Made by a program: the position numbers and the translations under genes. Of a stretch of 64,000 nt of DNA, positions 19,365 to 26,854 are shown piece after piece. Origin of the DNA: an uncultured Halomonas sp. (GTDB lineage Bacteria; Pseudomonadota; Gammaproteobacteria; Pseudomonadales; Halomonadaceae); the NCBI RefSeq assembly GCF_947500835.1, contig NZ_CANMTQ010000013.1, positions 58,566 through 122,565 on the forward strand, in the 5' to 3' direction. Each line of letters begins with the position of its first letter. The first letter of the stretch is position 1. The notes under the pieces were generated by a model, which saw only the letters and a program-made list of their open reading frames with translations, did not search any database and was not told the origin of the DNA.

Positions 19365-20753
19365 ATGAATAAAACCCTGGTAATCCTTGTGGTGGGCCTG
19401 GCGCCCAATATGGTCGGCACCCACACCCCAAACCTTGCAGCGCTGGCAAAACGAGGCGCCATGCGCCCGCTCAATACGGTCACACCTGCGGTCACCTGCA
19501 CCGTGCAATCCACCCTGGTGACGGGCCTGACACCCGCCGAGCACGGCATCGTGGCCAACGGCTGGTACTTTCGCGATCTCTCTGAGGTCTGGCTGTGGCG
19601 TCAATCGAATCGGCTGGTGGGCGGGGAAAAGATCTGGGAAGCCGGCAAGGCACGCAATCCTGACTTTACCTGCGCCAAGATGTTCTGGTGGTACAACATG
19701 TACTCCAGCGCAGACTGGAGTGCCACGCCACGTCCCATGTATCCAGCGGATGGGCGCAAGATTCCTGATCATTACACCTACCCCGCCGAACTGCATGACG
19801 AGCTCGACGCCAAGCTGGGTCAGTTCCCGCTGTTCACCTTCTGGGGCCCGGTCGCGGATATCACCTCGAGCGATTGGATCGCCAAGTCGACCTTGCACGT
19901 CATGGAGACTCGGGATCCGACCCTGACCCTGACCTATCTGCCTCATCTGGATTACAACCTGCAGCGGCTGGGGCCGGACCTTTCTCATCCGCGTATCCAG
20001 CAGGATCTTCGGGAAATCGATACGCTGTGCGGTGAGCTGATCGACGCCGCCGAGCGGGATGATAGACGTGTCATCGTCGTCTCCGAGTACGGCATCACAC
20101 CCACCACGGATGCGGTGCATATCAATCGTGCGCTGCGAGAAGCCGGGCATGTCGCCGTGCGAGTAGAGGAACACGGCCGCGAGCAGCTTGATCCAGGCGC
20201 TTCCCAGGCATTCGCCGTGGCGGATCATCAGCTTGCCCATGTGTACATTCAGGACCCGGCGAAGGTTGCCGAGATCAAGGCCCTACTCGAAGGATTGGAC
20301 GGGGTGGAAAGCGTCTGGGATGCGGAAGGCATCGAAGCCAATGGCCTCGCTCATCCCAACGCCGGGGAACTGGTTGCCATCGCCAAACCGGATCGCTGGT
20401 TCAGCTACTACTACTGGCTGGACGAGTCTCGCGCACCGGACTATGCGCGCACCGTGGATATCCATCGCAAGCCCGGCTACGACCCGGTGGAGCTGTTCTT
20501 CGATCCGAAGATCAAGCGACCCAAACTTGCGGCGGGCTGGCGGGTTGGCAAGCGCAAGCTCGGCATGCGCCAGCTGCTCGATGTCATCTCGCTCAAGGAC
20601 ACCCAACTGGTCAAGGGCTCTCATGGGCGCATCACCGACGACCCGAACGACGGGCCGCTGGTGATCTCATCTCAGGCTAACTTGATGCCGGAAGGCGCAG
20701 TGGAGGCAATGGATTTCAAAGCCCTGACCTTGGCTCATGTGTTTGAAGATTGA
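19365..20753 (+). CDS. eboF: EboF, alkaline-phosphatase-superfamily phosphodiesterase
   Basis: 462-residue member of the type I phosphodiesterase / nucleotide pyrophosphatase family that accompanies ebo clusters. Visible features are the nucleophile region AVTCTVQSTLVTGLTP (a threonine is the likely nucleophile), HGIVANGWYFRD, WWYNMYSSADW, and YLPHLDYNLQ with metal-ligand Asp/His. I chose ATG 19365 because MNKTLVILVVG matches the usual family N-terminus. ATG 19353 is in frame and neither start has a strong ribosome site. It is transcribed away from eboAB and towards eboC. No signal peptide is evident. The substrate is unknown. Confidence 0.85.
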   Translation: MNKTLVILVVGLAPNMVGTHTPNLAALAKRGAMRPLNTVTPAVTCTVQSTLVTGLTPAEHGIVANGWYFRDLSEVWLWRQSNRLVGGEKIWEAGKARNPDFTCAKMFWWYNMYSSADWSATPRPMYPADGRKIPDHYTYPAELHDELDAKLGQFPLFTFWGPVADITSSDWIAKSTLHVMETRDPTLTLTYLPHLDYNLQRLGPDLSHPRIQQDLREIDTLCGELIDAAERDDRRVIVVSEYGITPTTDAVHINRALREAGHVAVRVEEHGREQLDPGASQAFAVADHQLAHVYIQDPAKVAEIKALLEGLDGVESVWDAEGIEANGLAHPNAGELVAIAKPDRWFSYYYWLDESRAPDYARTVDIHRKPGYDPVELFFDPKIKRPKLAAGWRVGKRKLGMRQLLDVISLKDTQLVKGSHGRITDDPNDGPLVISSQANLMPEGAVEAMDFKALTLAHVFED

Positions 20754-20762
20754 ATGCTTTGA

Positions 20763-21641
20763 TTACGTCCCTGGCGCTACGCGCTGTAGCGCCAGGGTGA
20801 CCCCAAAGCCTGCTATGGAAAGCAACGCCAGCCCCAACATCCCCGTTCCGGCTATCAGTACCGCATCATAAAGCGCGATACCTGCGATCAGGCTGACCAC
20901 CGCCTTGGGCACGTCCCCGGGGCGACGGCGGAAAAGCAGGCTAAGCGCCCAACCGCCCCATGCTAGATAGAGTGCCAGCAACATGATGGCCAGGTTGTCG
21001 GCAAGCATGAACCCCAGAACCAGTACTGGTACCGCCATTACCAGCAGCGGCCAGGCATTGCCGATCCTGTCGTAGGCTTCCTGCTTGGCCGCATAGGTCA
21101 GCCCCACCACGTGACAGAACAGCCCTAACCCACCAATCAGCACCATCCAGCTCAATCCACCTGCTGCCAATGCCGCCGTCACATAGGTCAAAAGTCGGCA
21201 AGCTCCCATGATGATCGGTCCCCAGGCTATGCGCTTATGCAGCCAGTCATAGGCCACGATAGTCGCCGCCAGGGCCAATCCTGCCAGGCCAGCAAAAACT
21301 CCCAGTGTAAACATCAACAGTGCGCCGAGAGCGAGCATGCCCGCCCCCAGCACAAAGACCGTGACTTGCGACACCTCGCCTTGAGGAATAGGCCGATTGG
21401 CGCGCTCTCGGGCATCGATCTCTGCATCGAAGGCATCGTTGAGATACATGCCCCCAACATAAAACAGTGATAGCGCAATCAGCAGTAGTAGCAGTCTCGT
21501 GCCATCGAACGCATTGCCAGACAGCACCCAACCTGCCAGGCCATTGGTCCACACCGTGGGTAAATTCGATATACGCCCAAGCTTGAGCCACATGCGCCAA
21601 TTCAACATGGCTGCCCTGTCAACATAACTGCTCTCTAACAT
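20763..21641 (-). CDS. eboC: EboC, UbiA-family prenyltransferase
   Basis: 292-residue integral membrane aromatic prenyltransferase with about eight hydrophobic segments. The first aspartate-rich motif is Asn68-Asp69-x-x-Asp72-x-x-x-Asp76 (NDAFDAEIDARERANRPIP), which binds the Mg-diphosphate of the prenyl donor. Last gene of the eboD-eboE-eboC unit. The N-terminus MLESSYVDRAAM is encoded by copies of a 17-bp repeat, so the start may be ATG 21641 or ATG 21608, each with a purine-rich stretch upstream. The 3' end contains a 12-bp hairpin facing eboF. Confidence 0.88.
   Translation of the reverse strand: MLESSYVDRAAMLNWRMWLKLGRISNLPTVWTNGLAGWVLSGNAFDGTRLLLLLIALSLFYVGGMYLNDAFDAEIDARERANRPIPQGEVSQVTVFVLGAGMLALGALLMFTLGVFAGLAGLALAATIVAYDWLHKRIAWGPIIMGACRLLTYVTAALAAGGLSWMVLIGGLGLFCHVVGLTYAAKQEAYDRIGNAWPLLVMAVPVLVLGFMLADNLAIMLLALYLAWGGWALSLLFRRRPGDVPKAVVSLIAGIALYDAVLIAGTGMLGLALLSIAGFGVTLALQRVAPGT
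20769..20797. terminator. stem-loop at the 3' ends of convergent eboF and eboC
   Basis: Perfect 12-bp stem CCCTGGCGCTAC / GTAGCGCCAGGG with a 5-base loop, inside the last codons of eboC and 16 bp beyond the eboF stop. No T tract follows on either strand. It could slow or stop transcription from eboF, or protect the 3' end of the eboC message. Confidence 0.4.
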
Positions 21642-21731
21642 AGCTGCTCTCTCAACATAACTGCCTCAACATAGCTACTCTCTTGATATAGCTACTCTCT
21701 TGATATAGCTACTCTCTTGACATAACTGACC
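21607..21731. repeat. degenerate 17-bp tandem repeats across the eboE/eboC junction
   Basis: About eight copies of ATAGCTACTCTCTTGAT-like units run head to tail. The units at 21671-21687 and 21688-21704 are identical, 21705-21721 differs in one base, and 21607-21670 holds more diverged copies of 14-17 bp. On the coding (minus) strand each unit reads like a purine-rich ribosome site followed by an ATG-like or ATA triplet. The array encodes the last residues of EboE (ESSYIKRVAISRE) and the first of EboC, and contains the eboE stop at 21675-21677. Confidence 0.85.
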
Positions 21732-22901
21732 TTGAACCCACTGCATCTCGCGAATGATGGCGTCCTCCACGCTTGCGCCCTTGAGCGCCTCGGGTAGCAC
21801 ATGCCAGGTATAGGTTTCGACTTCCAGATGAGGGGCGATGGGCTCGCGGCGATGCAGCGCCAGCACCTCGGCCAAGAACGCCTGGGTCGTCTCGAAGCGG
21901 CCAAGGGTTTCGGTGAAGATCGGTACGTGGTAGTGGATGCGCCACTCTTCACCGTTTGCTTGCTCCCCTCGGGCCAATGCCTCGGGCAAATCCGCATGGC
22001 GTGTCAGCCCCTTCTGACCTGACGCTACGACCTGATGCAGATAGGTAGGCTCACAAAACGCCTCGAGTGCATGCCTGGCTTCGGCATTGATCTTTGGGAT
22101 TCGCAATGCCGCACTTAACTGCAGCTTGTGGATAGGGACACCGGCAGCGCGCAGCGCCTTGATGCTTGCCTGCGGATTTTCGAACTCCACCGCCGCATGA
22201 CAAACGTCATAGCAAAGCCCCAGATGACGTGGCAACGCGCTGGCGGCTTGGCTTGCCGTCAATCCGGTCATCTCCATCAGGCGCTTTACCGCTTCGTCGC
22301 TATAGAGATAGCGATCGAAGAAGGCGATCGCTTCATTGATGGTTTCCAGAAAGCAATAGGGTTCCGGCTCGAGAGCAATCGCCACGGTGACGCCGGTGCG
22401 CTGCTCAAGTTCTACACAGTGCGCCGTCGCCTTGAGCAGATTGTCCGCCATCAGTGCTTCTGCCCCTCGCCCGAAGGGCTTGAACGTCCCGGGCACCGTG
22501 CTGAGGCTGAGGGTATCGCCCGGGGCGCCCAGTTCCGCCATCAGCGTCGCCAAGCCGCAGGTGTAGTCGAGCCGCTCGGCGAATCGCCAGTCCGGCTGAT
22601 AGACCTCCTCCTTCACTCGAGCGCCATGAAAGACACCATAGGGAAAGCCATTGACGGTCAATGCTCGATACCCCTGCTCTGCAAGCAGCGCCTTGAGTTC
22701 GGCTCGGGAAGCCGGCTCTTCCAGTGAGCGCAGTGCCTGAGCGGAAAAACGCAGCCCGACCGCAAAGGGTGTTTGCGGCGCAAGTACCTGCTTGACCTTG
22801 CGTACCGGTCCTTGCAACGCGGCGCGGACTTCTTCCCAGGATTGAGCGGGGTGAATATTAAGGCAATAGGTGAGCTGGCCGAGATTATTGGGCAGTTGCA
22901 T
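21675..22901 (-). CDS. eboE: EboE, sugar-isomerase-like TIM-barrel metabolite traffic protein
   Basis: 408-residue protein resembling xylose isomerase-type TIM barrels, the class to which EboE belongs. Visible blocks are LTYCLNIHPAQSWEEV at the N-terminus, FPYGVFHG, ALEPEPYCFLETI and HLGLCYDVCHAAVEF, which supply Glu/Asp/His suited to a metal site. I chose the ATG at 22901 because GAGAGGAT lies just upstream and the family begins at this point; it overlaps the end of eboD by 17 bp. The C-terminal dozen residues are encoded by the 17-bp repeat array, so the tail is probably variable between strains. Confidence 0.87.
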   Translation of the reverse strand: MQLPNNLGQLTYCLNIHPAQSWEEVRAALQGPVRKVKQVLAPQTPFAVGLRFSAQALRSLEEPASRAELKALLAEQGYRALTVNGFPYGVFHGARVKEEVYQPDWRFAERLDYTCGLATLMAELGAPGDTLSLSTVPGTFKPFGRGAEALMADNLLKATAHCVELEQRTGVTVAIALEPEPYCFLETINEAIAFFDRYLYSDEAVKRLMEMTGLTASQAASALPRHLGLCYDVCHAAVEFENPQASIKALRAAGVPIHKLQLSAALRIPKINAEARHALEAFCEPTYLHQVVASGQKGLTRHADLPEALARGEQANGEEWRIHYHVPIFTETLGRFETTQAFLAEVLALHRREPIAPHLEVETYTWHVLPEALKGASVEDAIIREMQWVQGQLCQESSYIKRVAISRE

Positions 22902-24174
22902 CGCGATCCTCTCGTACCTGGAGCCACGCAATGGACGCCATGACCAGCTTATTGTCGATGGTGTTCACCTCAACACCCTGGCCAATGCCAGACAGCAACG
23001 TTACGGTCAGCTCCCCTCCCAGATGCTCCTGAAATTCACGTAGGCCCGCGAGTATGGCGGATTCGCCTTCTGCGGTAGGCTCGATCAGCTGAGGATGGAA
23101 AGTGCGCAAGCCGAGTCCTTCCAGCAGTTCGACGATACGCAGCTCTTCGCCTTCGGGTAACAGCCCTGCAAGCACCGAATAGCGGGCATCCAGGGCAATG
23201 CCAATCGCCACCGCCTCGCCATGATGTACCTCATGACGAGTCATGGCCTCGAGCTTGTGAGCGGACCAATGACCAAAATCCAGCGGGCGACCGGACCCCT
23301 GCTCAAACGGATCGCCACCGTGAGCGATCTGACGCATGTGCAGCGCAGCACCACGGCGGATCATGATTTCTTCCGTTTCCGAATCAAACGTTTTCAACTG
23401 CTCGACGTTCGCTTCCATCCAATCAAAGAACTCTTTATCCCGAATGAGCGCCACCTTGACCGCTTCGGCAATACCCCCGATACGCTCGCGTCGCTCAAGA
23501 GTCTTCAATAGGGTGAAGTCGTTGAGCACGGCCCAAGGGGGCGCAAACGATCCCATGAAGTTTTTCACGCCGTTGAAATTGATACCGTTCTTCACCCCAA
23601 CGCCGCTGTCGTTTTGTGACAGCACCGTGCTGGGCACGCGAATATGGCGCACACCGCGATGGGCCGTAGCGGCGGCGAACCCGATGGCATCCAGCACTGC
23701 CCCGCCGCCGATCGCAATGACATAGGAATGGCGATCAACGCCTAGGCGATGTATCGCTTTTTGTGCAGCAATCACATGGGACGGGCATATCTTGATCTGC
23801 TCACCGCCGGGAACCACCTGGGGAGCTTCGACGAGTTTCATGCGTGAGGCGTGCGCGGCAAAATAGTCCTGGATGCGTTCGACGAGATCAGGCTGGGCCG
23901 TTGCAACGCCGTCATCAATGTAGATAAGGCAGCGATGCTGCTTCTCTTCCTTTTGCAGCGACAGCATTTCGACCAGCAGTGGGTTCTCTTGTCTGAAAAG
24001 ACCGTGTGTGAAAGCTACCGGATACTCGAAGGGAACCGAAAAACGCTGCCAATGAATGCTCGTAAGTCGATTTCTTACAGGGACTCCCTCTTGGGTACGC
24101 AAGCGCTGGGTCGGGAACCCAGCAGCGGGATTGGTGGGAGCATCTGTTGAAACTGTTATTGAGTTCGTATGCAT
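22885..24174 (-). CDS. eboD: EboD, dehydroquinate-synthase-like sugar-phosphate cyclase
   Basis: 429-residue member of the 3-dehydroquinate synthase superfamily in the branch associated with ebo loci. The NAD-binding glycine motif is in IAIGGGAVLDAIGFAAATAHRG. The DHQS-type active-site region follows (VPSTVLSQNDSGVGVKNG), and the metal-ligand region has EAMTRHEVHHGEAVAIGI. The ATG at 24174 has AAGG nine bases upstream. It is the first gene of the eboD-eboE-eboC unit. It is not the housekeeping aroB by context. The substrate (heptulose phosphate or other) cannot be decided from sequence. Confidence 0.86.
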   Translation of the reverse strand: MHTNSITVSTDAPTNPAAGFPTQRLRTQEGVPVRNRLTSIHWQRFSVPFEYPVAFTHGLFRQENPLLVEMLSLQKEEKQHRCLIYIDDGVATAQPDLVERIQDYFAAHASRMKLVEAPQVVPGGEQIKICPSHVIAAQKAIHRLGVDRHSYVIAIGGGAVLDAIGFAAATAHRGVRHIRVPSTVLSQNDSGVGVKNGINFNGVKNFMGSFAPPWAVLNDFTLLKTLERRERIGGIAEAVKVALIRDKEFFDWMEANVEQLKTFDSETEEIMIRRGAALHMRQIAHGGDPFEQGSGRPLDFGHWSAHKLEAMTRHEVHHGEAVAIGIALDARYSVLAGLLPEGEELRIVELLEGLGLRTFHPQLIEPTAEGESAILAGLREFQEHLGGELTVTLLSGIGQGVEVNTIDNKLVMASIAWLQVREDRDATAQ

Positions 24175-24223
24175 GAATTGCCGCCTTGCTACCGGAACAG
24201 GTTATGACACAAAAACACGATTG

Positions 24224-24238
24224 GTAACGTTATGTTAC
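24224..24238. promoter_or_regulatory. proposed ebo operator before eboD
   Basis: GTAACGTTATGTTAC, an inverted repeat of GTAAC around a 5-base centre, 50 bp before the eboD start. It is the most symmetrical of three similar sites in the region. The surrounding 24240-24490 stretch is AT-rich and otherwise holds only the expected promoters of eboD and the DUF6482 gene. Confidence 0.6.
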
Positions 24239-24496
24239 TAATTACAATGGATATCTTCAGCATTAAAAAACCAGTCATAATTCAGCCAAGCTAGAACTAA
24301 TAAACTCATCAGCCGCTTTCAACTACCTACTATTAAAGGCCTTTTAAGTAATTGTTGTCTCTGTTTTGTCTAATTGCAGGGCTGAACTTTTGATGTTTTA
24401 CCGAGCAAATCGTGAAAGTTGCGAATAAACTTGTTCAAATAGAAAATATTGCATAACTTTTGTATAGAAAAATATCACCAGCAAAAGGCCTATATC

Positions 24497-24880
24497 ATGA
24501 ACGTCAGCGTTGAAACCAACGACAATGTAATGTCGCCCTTCACCCAACCTCTGACCGAGCGGGTCACTTTTGAAGCGCTTTCTCGTTGGATCGCCCACGG
24601 CAATAATCCTATTGTCGAAATTCAGTCCATCGACATGGGCTACTATCTGGTGCGTTTTCATCATGCTCACGGGGTCAGCCAACTGGTCGATGAAGATTCC
24701 AACCCACGCCGTTTTACGGGTACCCAATGGATCAGCCGCCTTCTGGCACCGCTGGGTTTGACCCACGGCTTGCTGACCTGGCCAGAAATTACCGACGAAA
24801 TGATTGGTTTGCCTGCGCAACCAATTGACCCGGACGACGTGCTTGCCCACGGCACTCGGGTGGCTTTTCAAACACGTTGA
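24497..24880 (+). CDS. DUF6482-like small protein
   Basis: Predicted soluble protein of 127 residues. The central part (IQSIDMGYYLVRF ... QLVDEDSNPRRFTG) resembles DUF6482 proteins of pseudomonads and Halomonas, which have no known function. ATG 24497 is preferred over the earlier in-frame ATG because AAAGG lies just upstream and the extra residues look non-conserved. It lies between the eboD unit and the convergent TetR gene, with 53 bp to the latter's stop. Nothing links it functionally to ebo apart from position. Confidence 0.6.
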   Translation: MNVSVETNDNVMSPFTQPLTERVTFEALSRWIAHGNNPIVEIQSIDMGYYLVRFHHAHGVSQLVDEDSNPRRFTGTQWISRLLAPLGLTHGLLTWPEITDEMIGLPAQPIDPDDVLAHGTRVAFQTR

Positions 24881-24933
24881 TATCGTCTGCCTGGTTTATC
24901 TGCGTCTCGTGACGGTCCGCAAGAAGATTGAAC

Positions 24934-25539
24934 TTACGCCAGACGCATGAAGCGTTCGGCTAGACTCAGGCGTCTTGCCAGGGATTGACGGGTCGATTCC
25001 TGTCCCATGCTGGTATCGCGTGACCACGCCCGCAATGTTGCGAGAAAAAGTCCGGTAAGCGCTACTTCTTCTAGCTGGGCGCGACGGCTGCCATAAGGGG
25101 CGCTCAGCGCTGCAGCCTGGCGCAGCCATTGGATGAGTCTGGAGAGATCGAACACCATGGGTACCCAGGTATGGGGATGTGGTGCATGTACCTTGGTATG
25201 TAACATTTCCACAGTTACTTGATGATGTGAGGCTAAAGCATCGAACCAGGCAAAGAGACAGTATTCGAAACGCTCTTTTCCTGACCACATGACGAAGTTC
25301 TCAGGCTTTTCGTCGAGCATGGCTTTTAGACCTCGCTGAAACCAGGCATTAGCGACAGCGTCCAGATCACGATAGTGATCGAGTATGCGATGAGCGGGAA
25401 GTCCCAGCTGATGGGCTACCTGGGTAAGCTCAACCGTCTGCCATCCTCGTTCTTCACCCAGCAACAAAGCGGTATTCAGGATACGCTCGGCTAAATCCAA
25501 TTCATGATCCGCATCTACGTTACGCATGCTTGCCGACAT
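24934..25539 (-). CDS. TetR/AcrR-type regulator, candidate ebo regulator
   Basis: 201-residue protein with an N-terminal TetR helix-turn-helix at about residues 15-60 (VELTQVAHQLGLPAHRILDHYRDLDAV) and a longer helical C-terminal region for ligand binding and dimerisation. A site similar to those in both ebo promoters lies 16-30 bp before its ATG, consistent with autorepression and control of ebo. Three 14-bp direct repeats follow further upstream. The HTH is less canonical than in typical TetR proteins (PAHRILDHY where VSxGxLYxHF is usual). The regulatory link to ebo is inferred. Confidence 0.75.
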   Translation of the reverse strand: MSASMRNVDADHELDLAERILNTALLLGEERGWQTVELTQVAHQLGLPAHRILDHYRDLDAVANAWFQRGLKAMLDEKPENFVMWSGKERFEYCLFAWFDALASHHQVTVEMLHTKVHAPHPHTWVPMVFDLSRLIQWLRQAAALSAPYGSRRAQLEEVALTGLFLATLRAWSRDTSMGQESTRQSLARRLSLAERFMRLA

Positions 25540-25554
25540 GATGACACCCCTCGC

Positions 25555-25569
25555 TTCACATAACGTAAG
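25555..25569. promoter_or_regulatory. proposed operator before the TetR gene
   Basis: TTCACATAACGTAAG, which on the other strand reads CTTACGTTATGTGAA. It shares the core TACGTTATGT-like sequence with the eboD site (11 of 15 positions) and lies directly upstream of the TetR-like gene. Confidence 0.5.
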
Positions 25570-25582
25570 TGGTAGCCGCTGA

Positions 25583-25624
25583 ACTTTACTTTATCGACTC
25601 TACTTTATGGACTCTACTTTTATT
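25583..25624. repeat. three tandem 14-bp direct repeats
   Basis: ACTTTACTTTATCG, ACTCTACTTTATGG and ACTCTACTTTTATT follow one another without gaps in the 235-bp spacer between the divergent TetR and DUF1992 genes. They could be a binding site for a protein that needs stacked sites, or a product of slippage. No other feature was found in the rest of the spacer. Confidence 0.7.
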
Positions 25625-25774
25625 GAGCCCAGTGTCATTGGCCAGAATATGATGGGCTAATTACTACGACAACACGTCTATAGCTGCTATATATGAGGAT
25701 GCTCAACGTCGTTGACCCTCAATAGATATAGTTCGATTGTTCATCGGATAACCGCTTTGAAGGAGTAGCGTCTC

Positions 25775-26146
25775 GTGTCATTGCTTGATCGGTTAGCGGA
25801 AGCCTATATTCAGAAAGCTATCGAGAACGGCGAGCTGGAGCACTTACCCGGTAAAGGAAAACCGTTGCAGCTCGATGATGACAGCATGATTCCGCGGGAA
25901 TTGCGTGCAGGTTATCGGCTTTTGAAGAATTCGGGCTTCTTGCCACCGGAATTGGAGCTGGCCAGGGAAATCAAAGAGGTGGAGAGCCTGATCCTGCGTA
26001 TGGATCATGGCGAAGAACGTGAAAAGGCATGCGTTCGTCTCAGTCTGCTACGTACCCGTTTGCAGCAGCAAGGCCATAATTTGAGCCCTTTGCTACAGCG
26101 TGGCGATTACCATGACAAGCTGATCCAGCAATGGGACAAGGAATAG
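25775..26146 (+). CDS. DUF1992 (DnaJ-homologue C28 conserved domain) protein
   Basis: 123-residue protein of the DUF1992 family. Typical features are the opening LLDRLAEAYIQKAIENGE, the LPGKGKPLQLDDD segment and the LLKNSGFLPPELELAREI block. It starts at GTG 25775 with GAAGGAG upstream. Bacterial members have no settled function; the domain is also found in the eukaryotic co-chaperone DNAJC28. One base separates its stop from the ATG of the glutamate-synthase remnant, suggesting they once formed an operon. Confidence 0.85.
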   Translation: MSLLDRLAEAYIQKAIENGELEHLPGKGKPLQLDDDSMIPRELRAGYRLLKNSGFLPPELELAREIKEVESLILRMDHGEEREKACVRLSLLRTRLQQQGHNLSPLLQRGDYHDKLIQQWDKE

Positions 26147-26147
26147 T

Positions 26148-26381
26148 ATGTCTGGCAATCCACGATCGATTTACGGAGCATTCGTAATTTCGACTCTGAT
26201 TATCAGGGTCGTACCAGCCATGTGGGCAGTTGCCCGGTTCTGGCCATGGTTGATCATGCCGGCGTTGGCAGTAGTCGGTGTCGAGGATCTACGCGCTCAT
26301 CGGAATGTATTGCGCAACTACTCGATAATCGATCATCTACGTTACATGCTCAAATTCGTGAGCAGGCATCCTATCATATGA
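26148..26381 (+). pseudogene. N-terminal remnant of an FMN-binding glutamate-synthase-family protein
   Basis: A 77-codon open frame starts one base after the DUF1992 stop. Its product has a hydrophobic N-terminal part followed by VEDLRAHRNVLRNYSIIDHLRYMLKF. I recognise this as the start of YerD-like, membrane-anchored FMN-binding glutamate synthase proteins, where RNYPIxGHLRYLLE is characteristic and roughly 450 more residues should follow. Here the frame stops at 26381 after SRHPII, directly over the start of the flavodoxin-like gene. A large internal deletion is the simplest explanation. A small functional membrane peptide is less likely. Confidence 0.6.
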
Positions 26382-26842
26382 ACAAACGACTGCTGATCGT
26401 GGCCCATGCGCCTTCACCGAATACTCTCGCCTTACGCGAGGCGGCAGAACGCGGCGCAACCCATACGGATATCGAAAACGTCGAGGTGACGGTCAAGGCG
26501 CCCCTGGAAGCAGGCCCCGATGATGTCCTGAACTGCGATGCCATTCTGCTTGGCACCACCGAAAACCTGGGCTACATGAGTGGCGCGCTAAAGGATTTCT
26601 TCGATCGCAGCTACTATCCGGTGCTGGAAGAAAAGCAGGGGCTGCCCTGCGCGCTTTATATCCGCGCCGGATTGGATGGCACCGGTACTCGGCGGGCGGT
26701 GGAAAGCATTGTTACCGGACTGCGCTGGCGGTGGATGCAGGAACCGCTGACATTGCGCGGCGAATGGCAGGAAGTCTTCGTTGATCAGGTCGAGGAACTG
26801 GGTTTGACCATGGCCGCTGCCTTGGACAGCGGCATGATCTGA
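26378..26842 (+). CDS. flavodoxin-like / NAD(P)H-dependent FMN reductase family protein
   Basis: 154-residue flavodoxin-fold protein. The N-terminal strand is RLLIVAHAPSPNT, with the phosphate-binding loop immediately after, and the aromatic-loop region is ILLGTTENLGYMSGALKDFFDRSYY. ATG 26378 is the start that gives a canonical flavodoxin N-terminus; no clear ribosome site is seen, and upstream in-frame codons lie in the degenerate region described for the glutamate-synthase remnant. Function is probably redox transfer or quinone/FMN reduction. Its ribosome site may have been altered by the upstream deletion. Confidence 0.75.
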   Translation: MNKRLLIVAHAPSPNTLALREAAERGATHTDIENVEVTVKAPLEAGPDDVLNCDAILLGTTENLGYMSGALKDFFDRSYYPVLEEKQGLPCALYIRAGLDGTGTRRAVESIVTGLRWRWMQEPLTLRGEWQEVFVDQVEELGLTMAAALDSGMI

Positions 26843-26854
26843 TCGGAGGTGAAT

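Noticed and set aside
21607..21731. Repeat array considered as a CRISPR
   Set aside because: Units are 17 bp with no spacers between them, there are no cas genes, and the array is within coding sequence.
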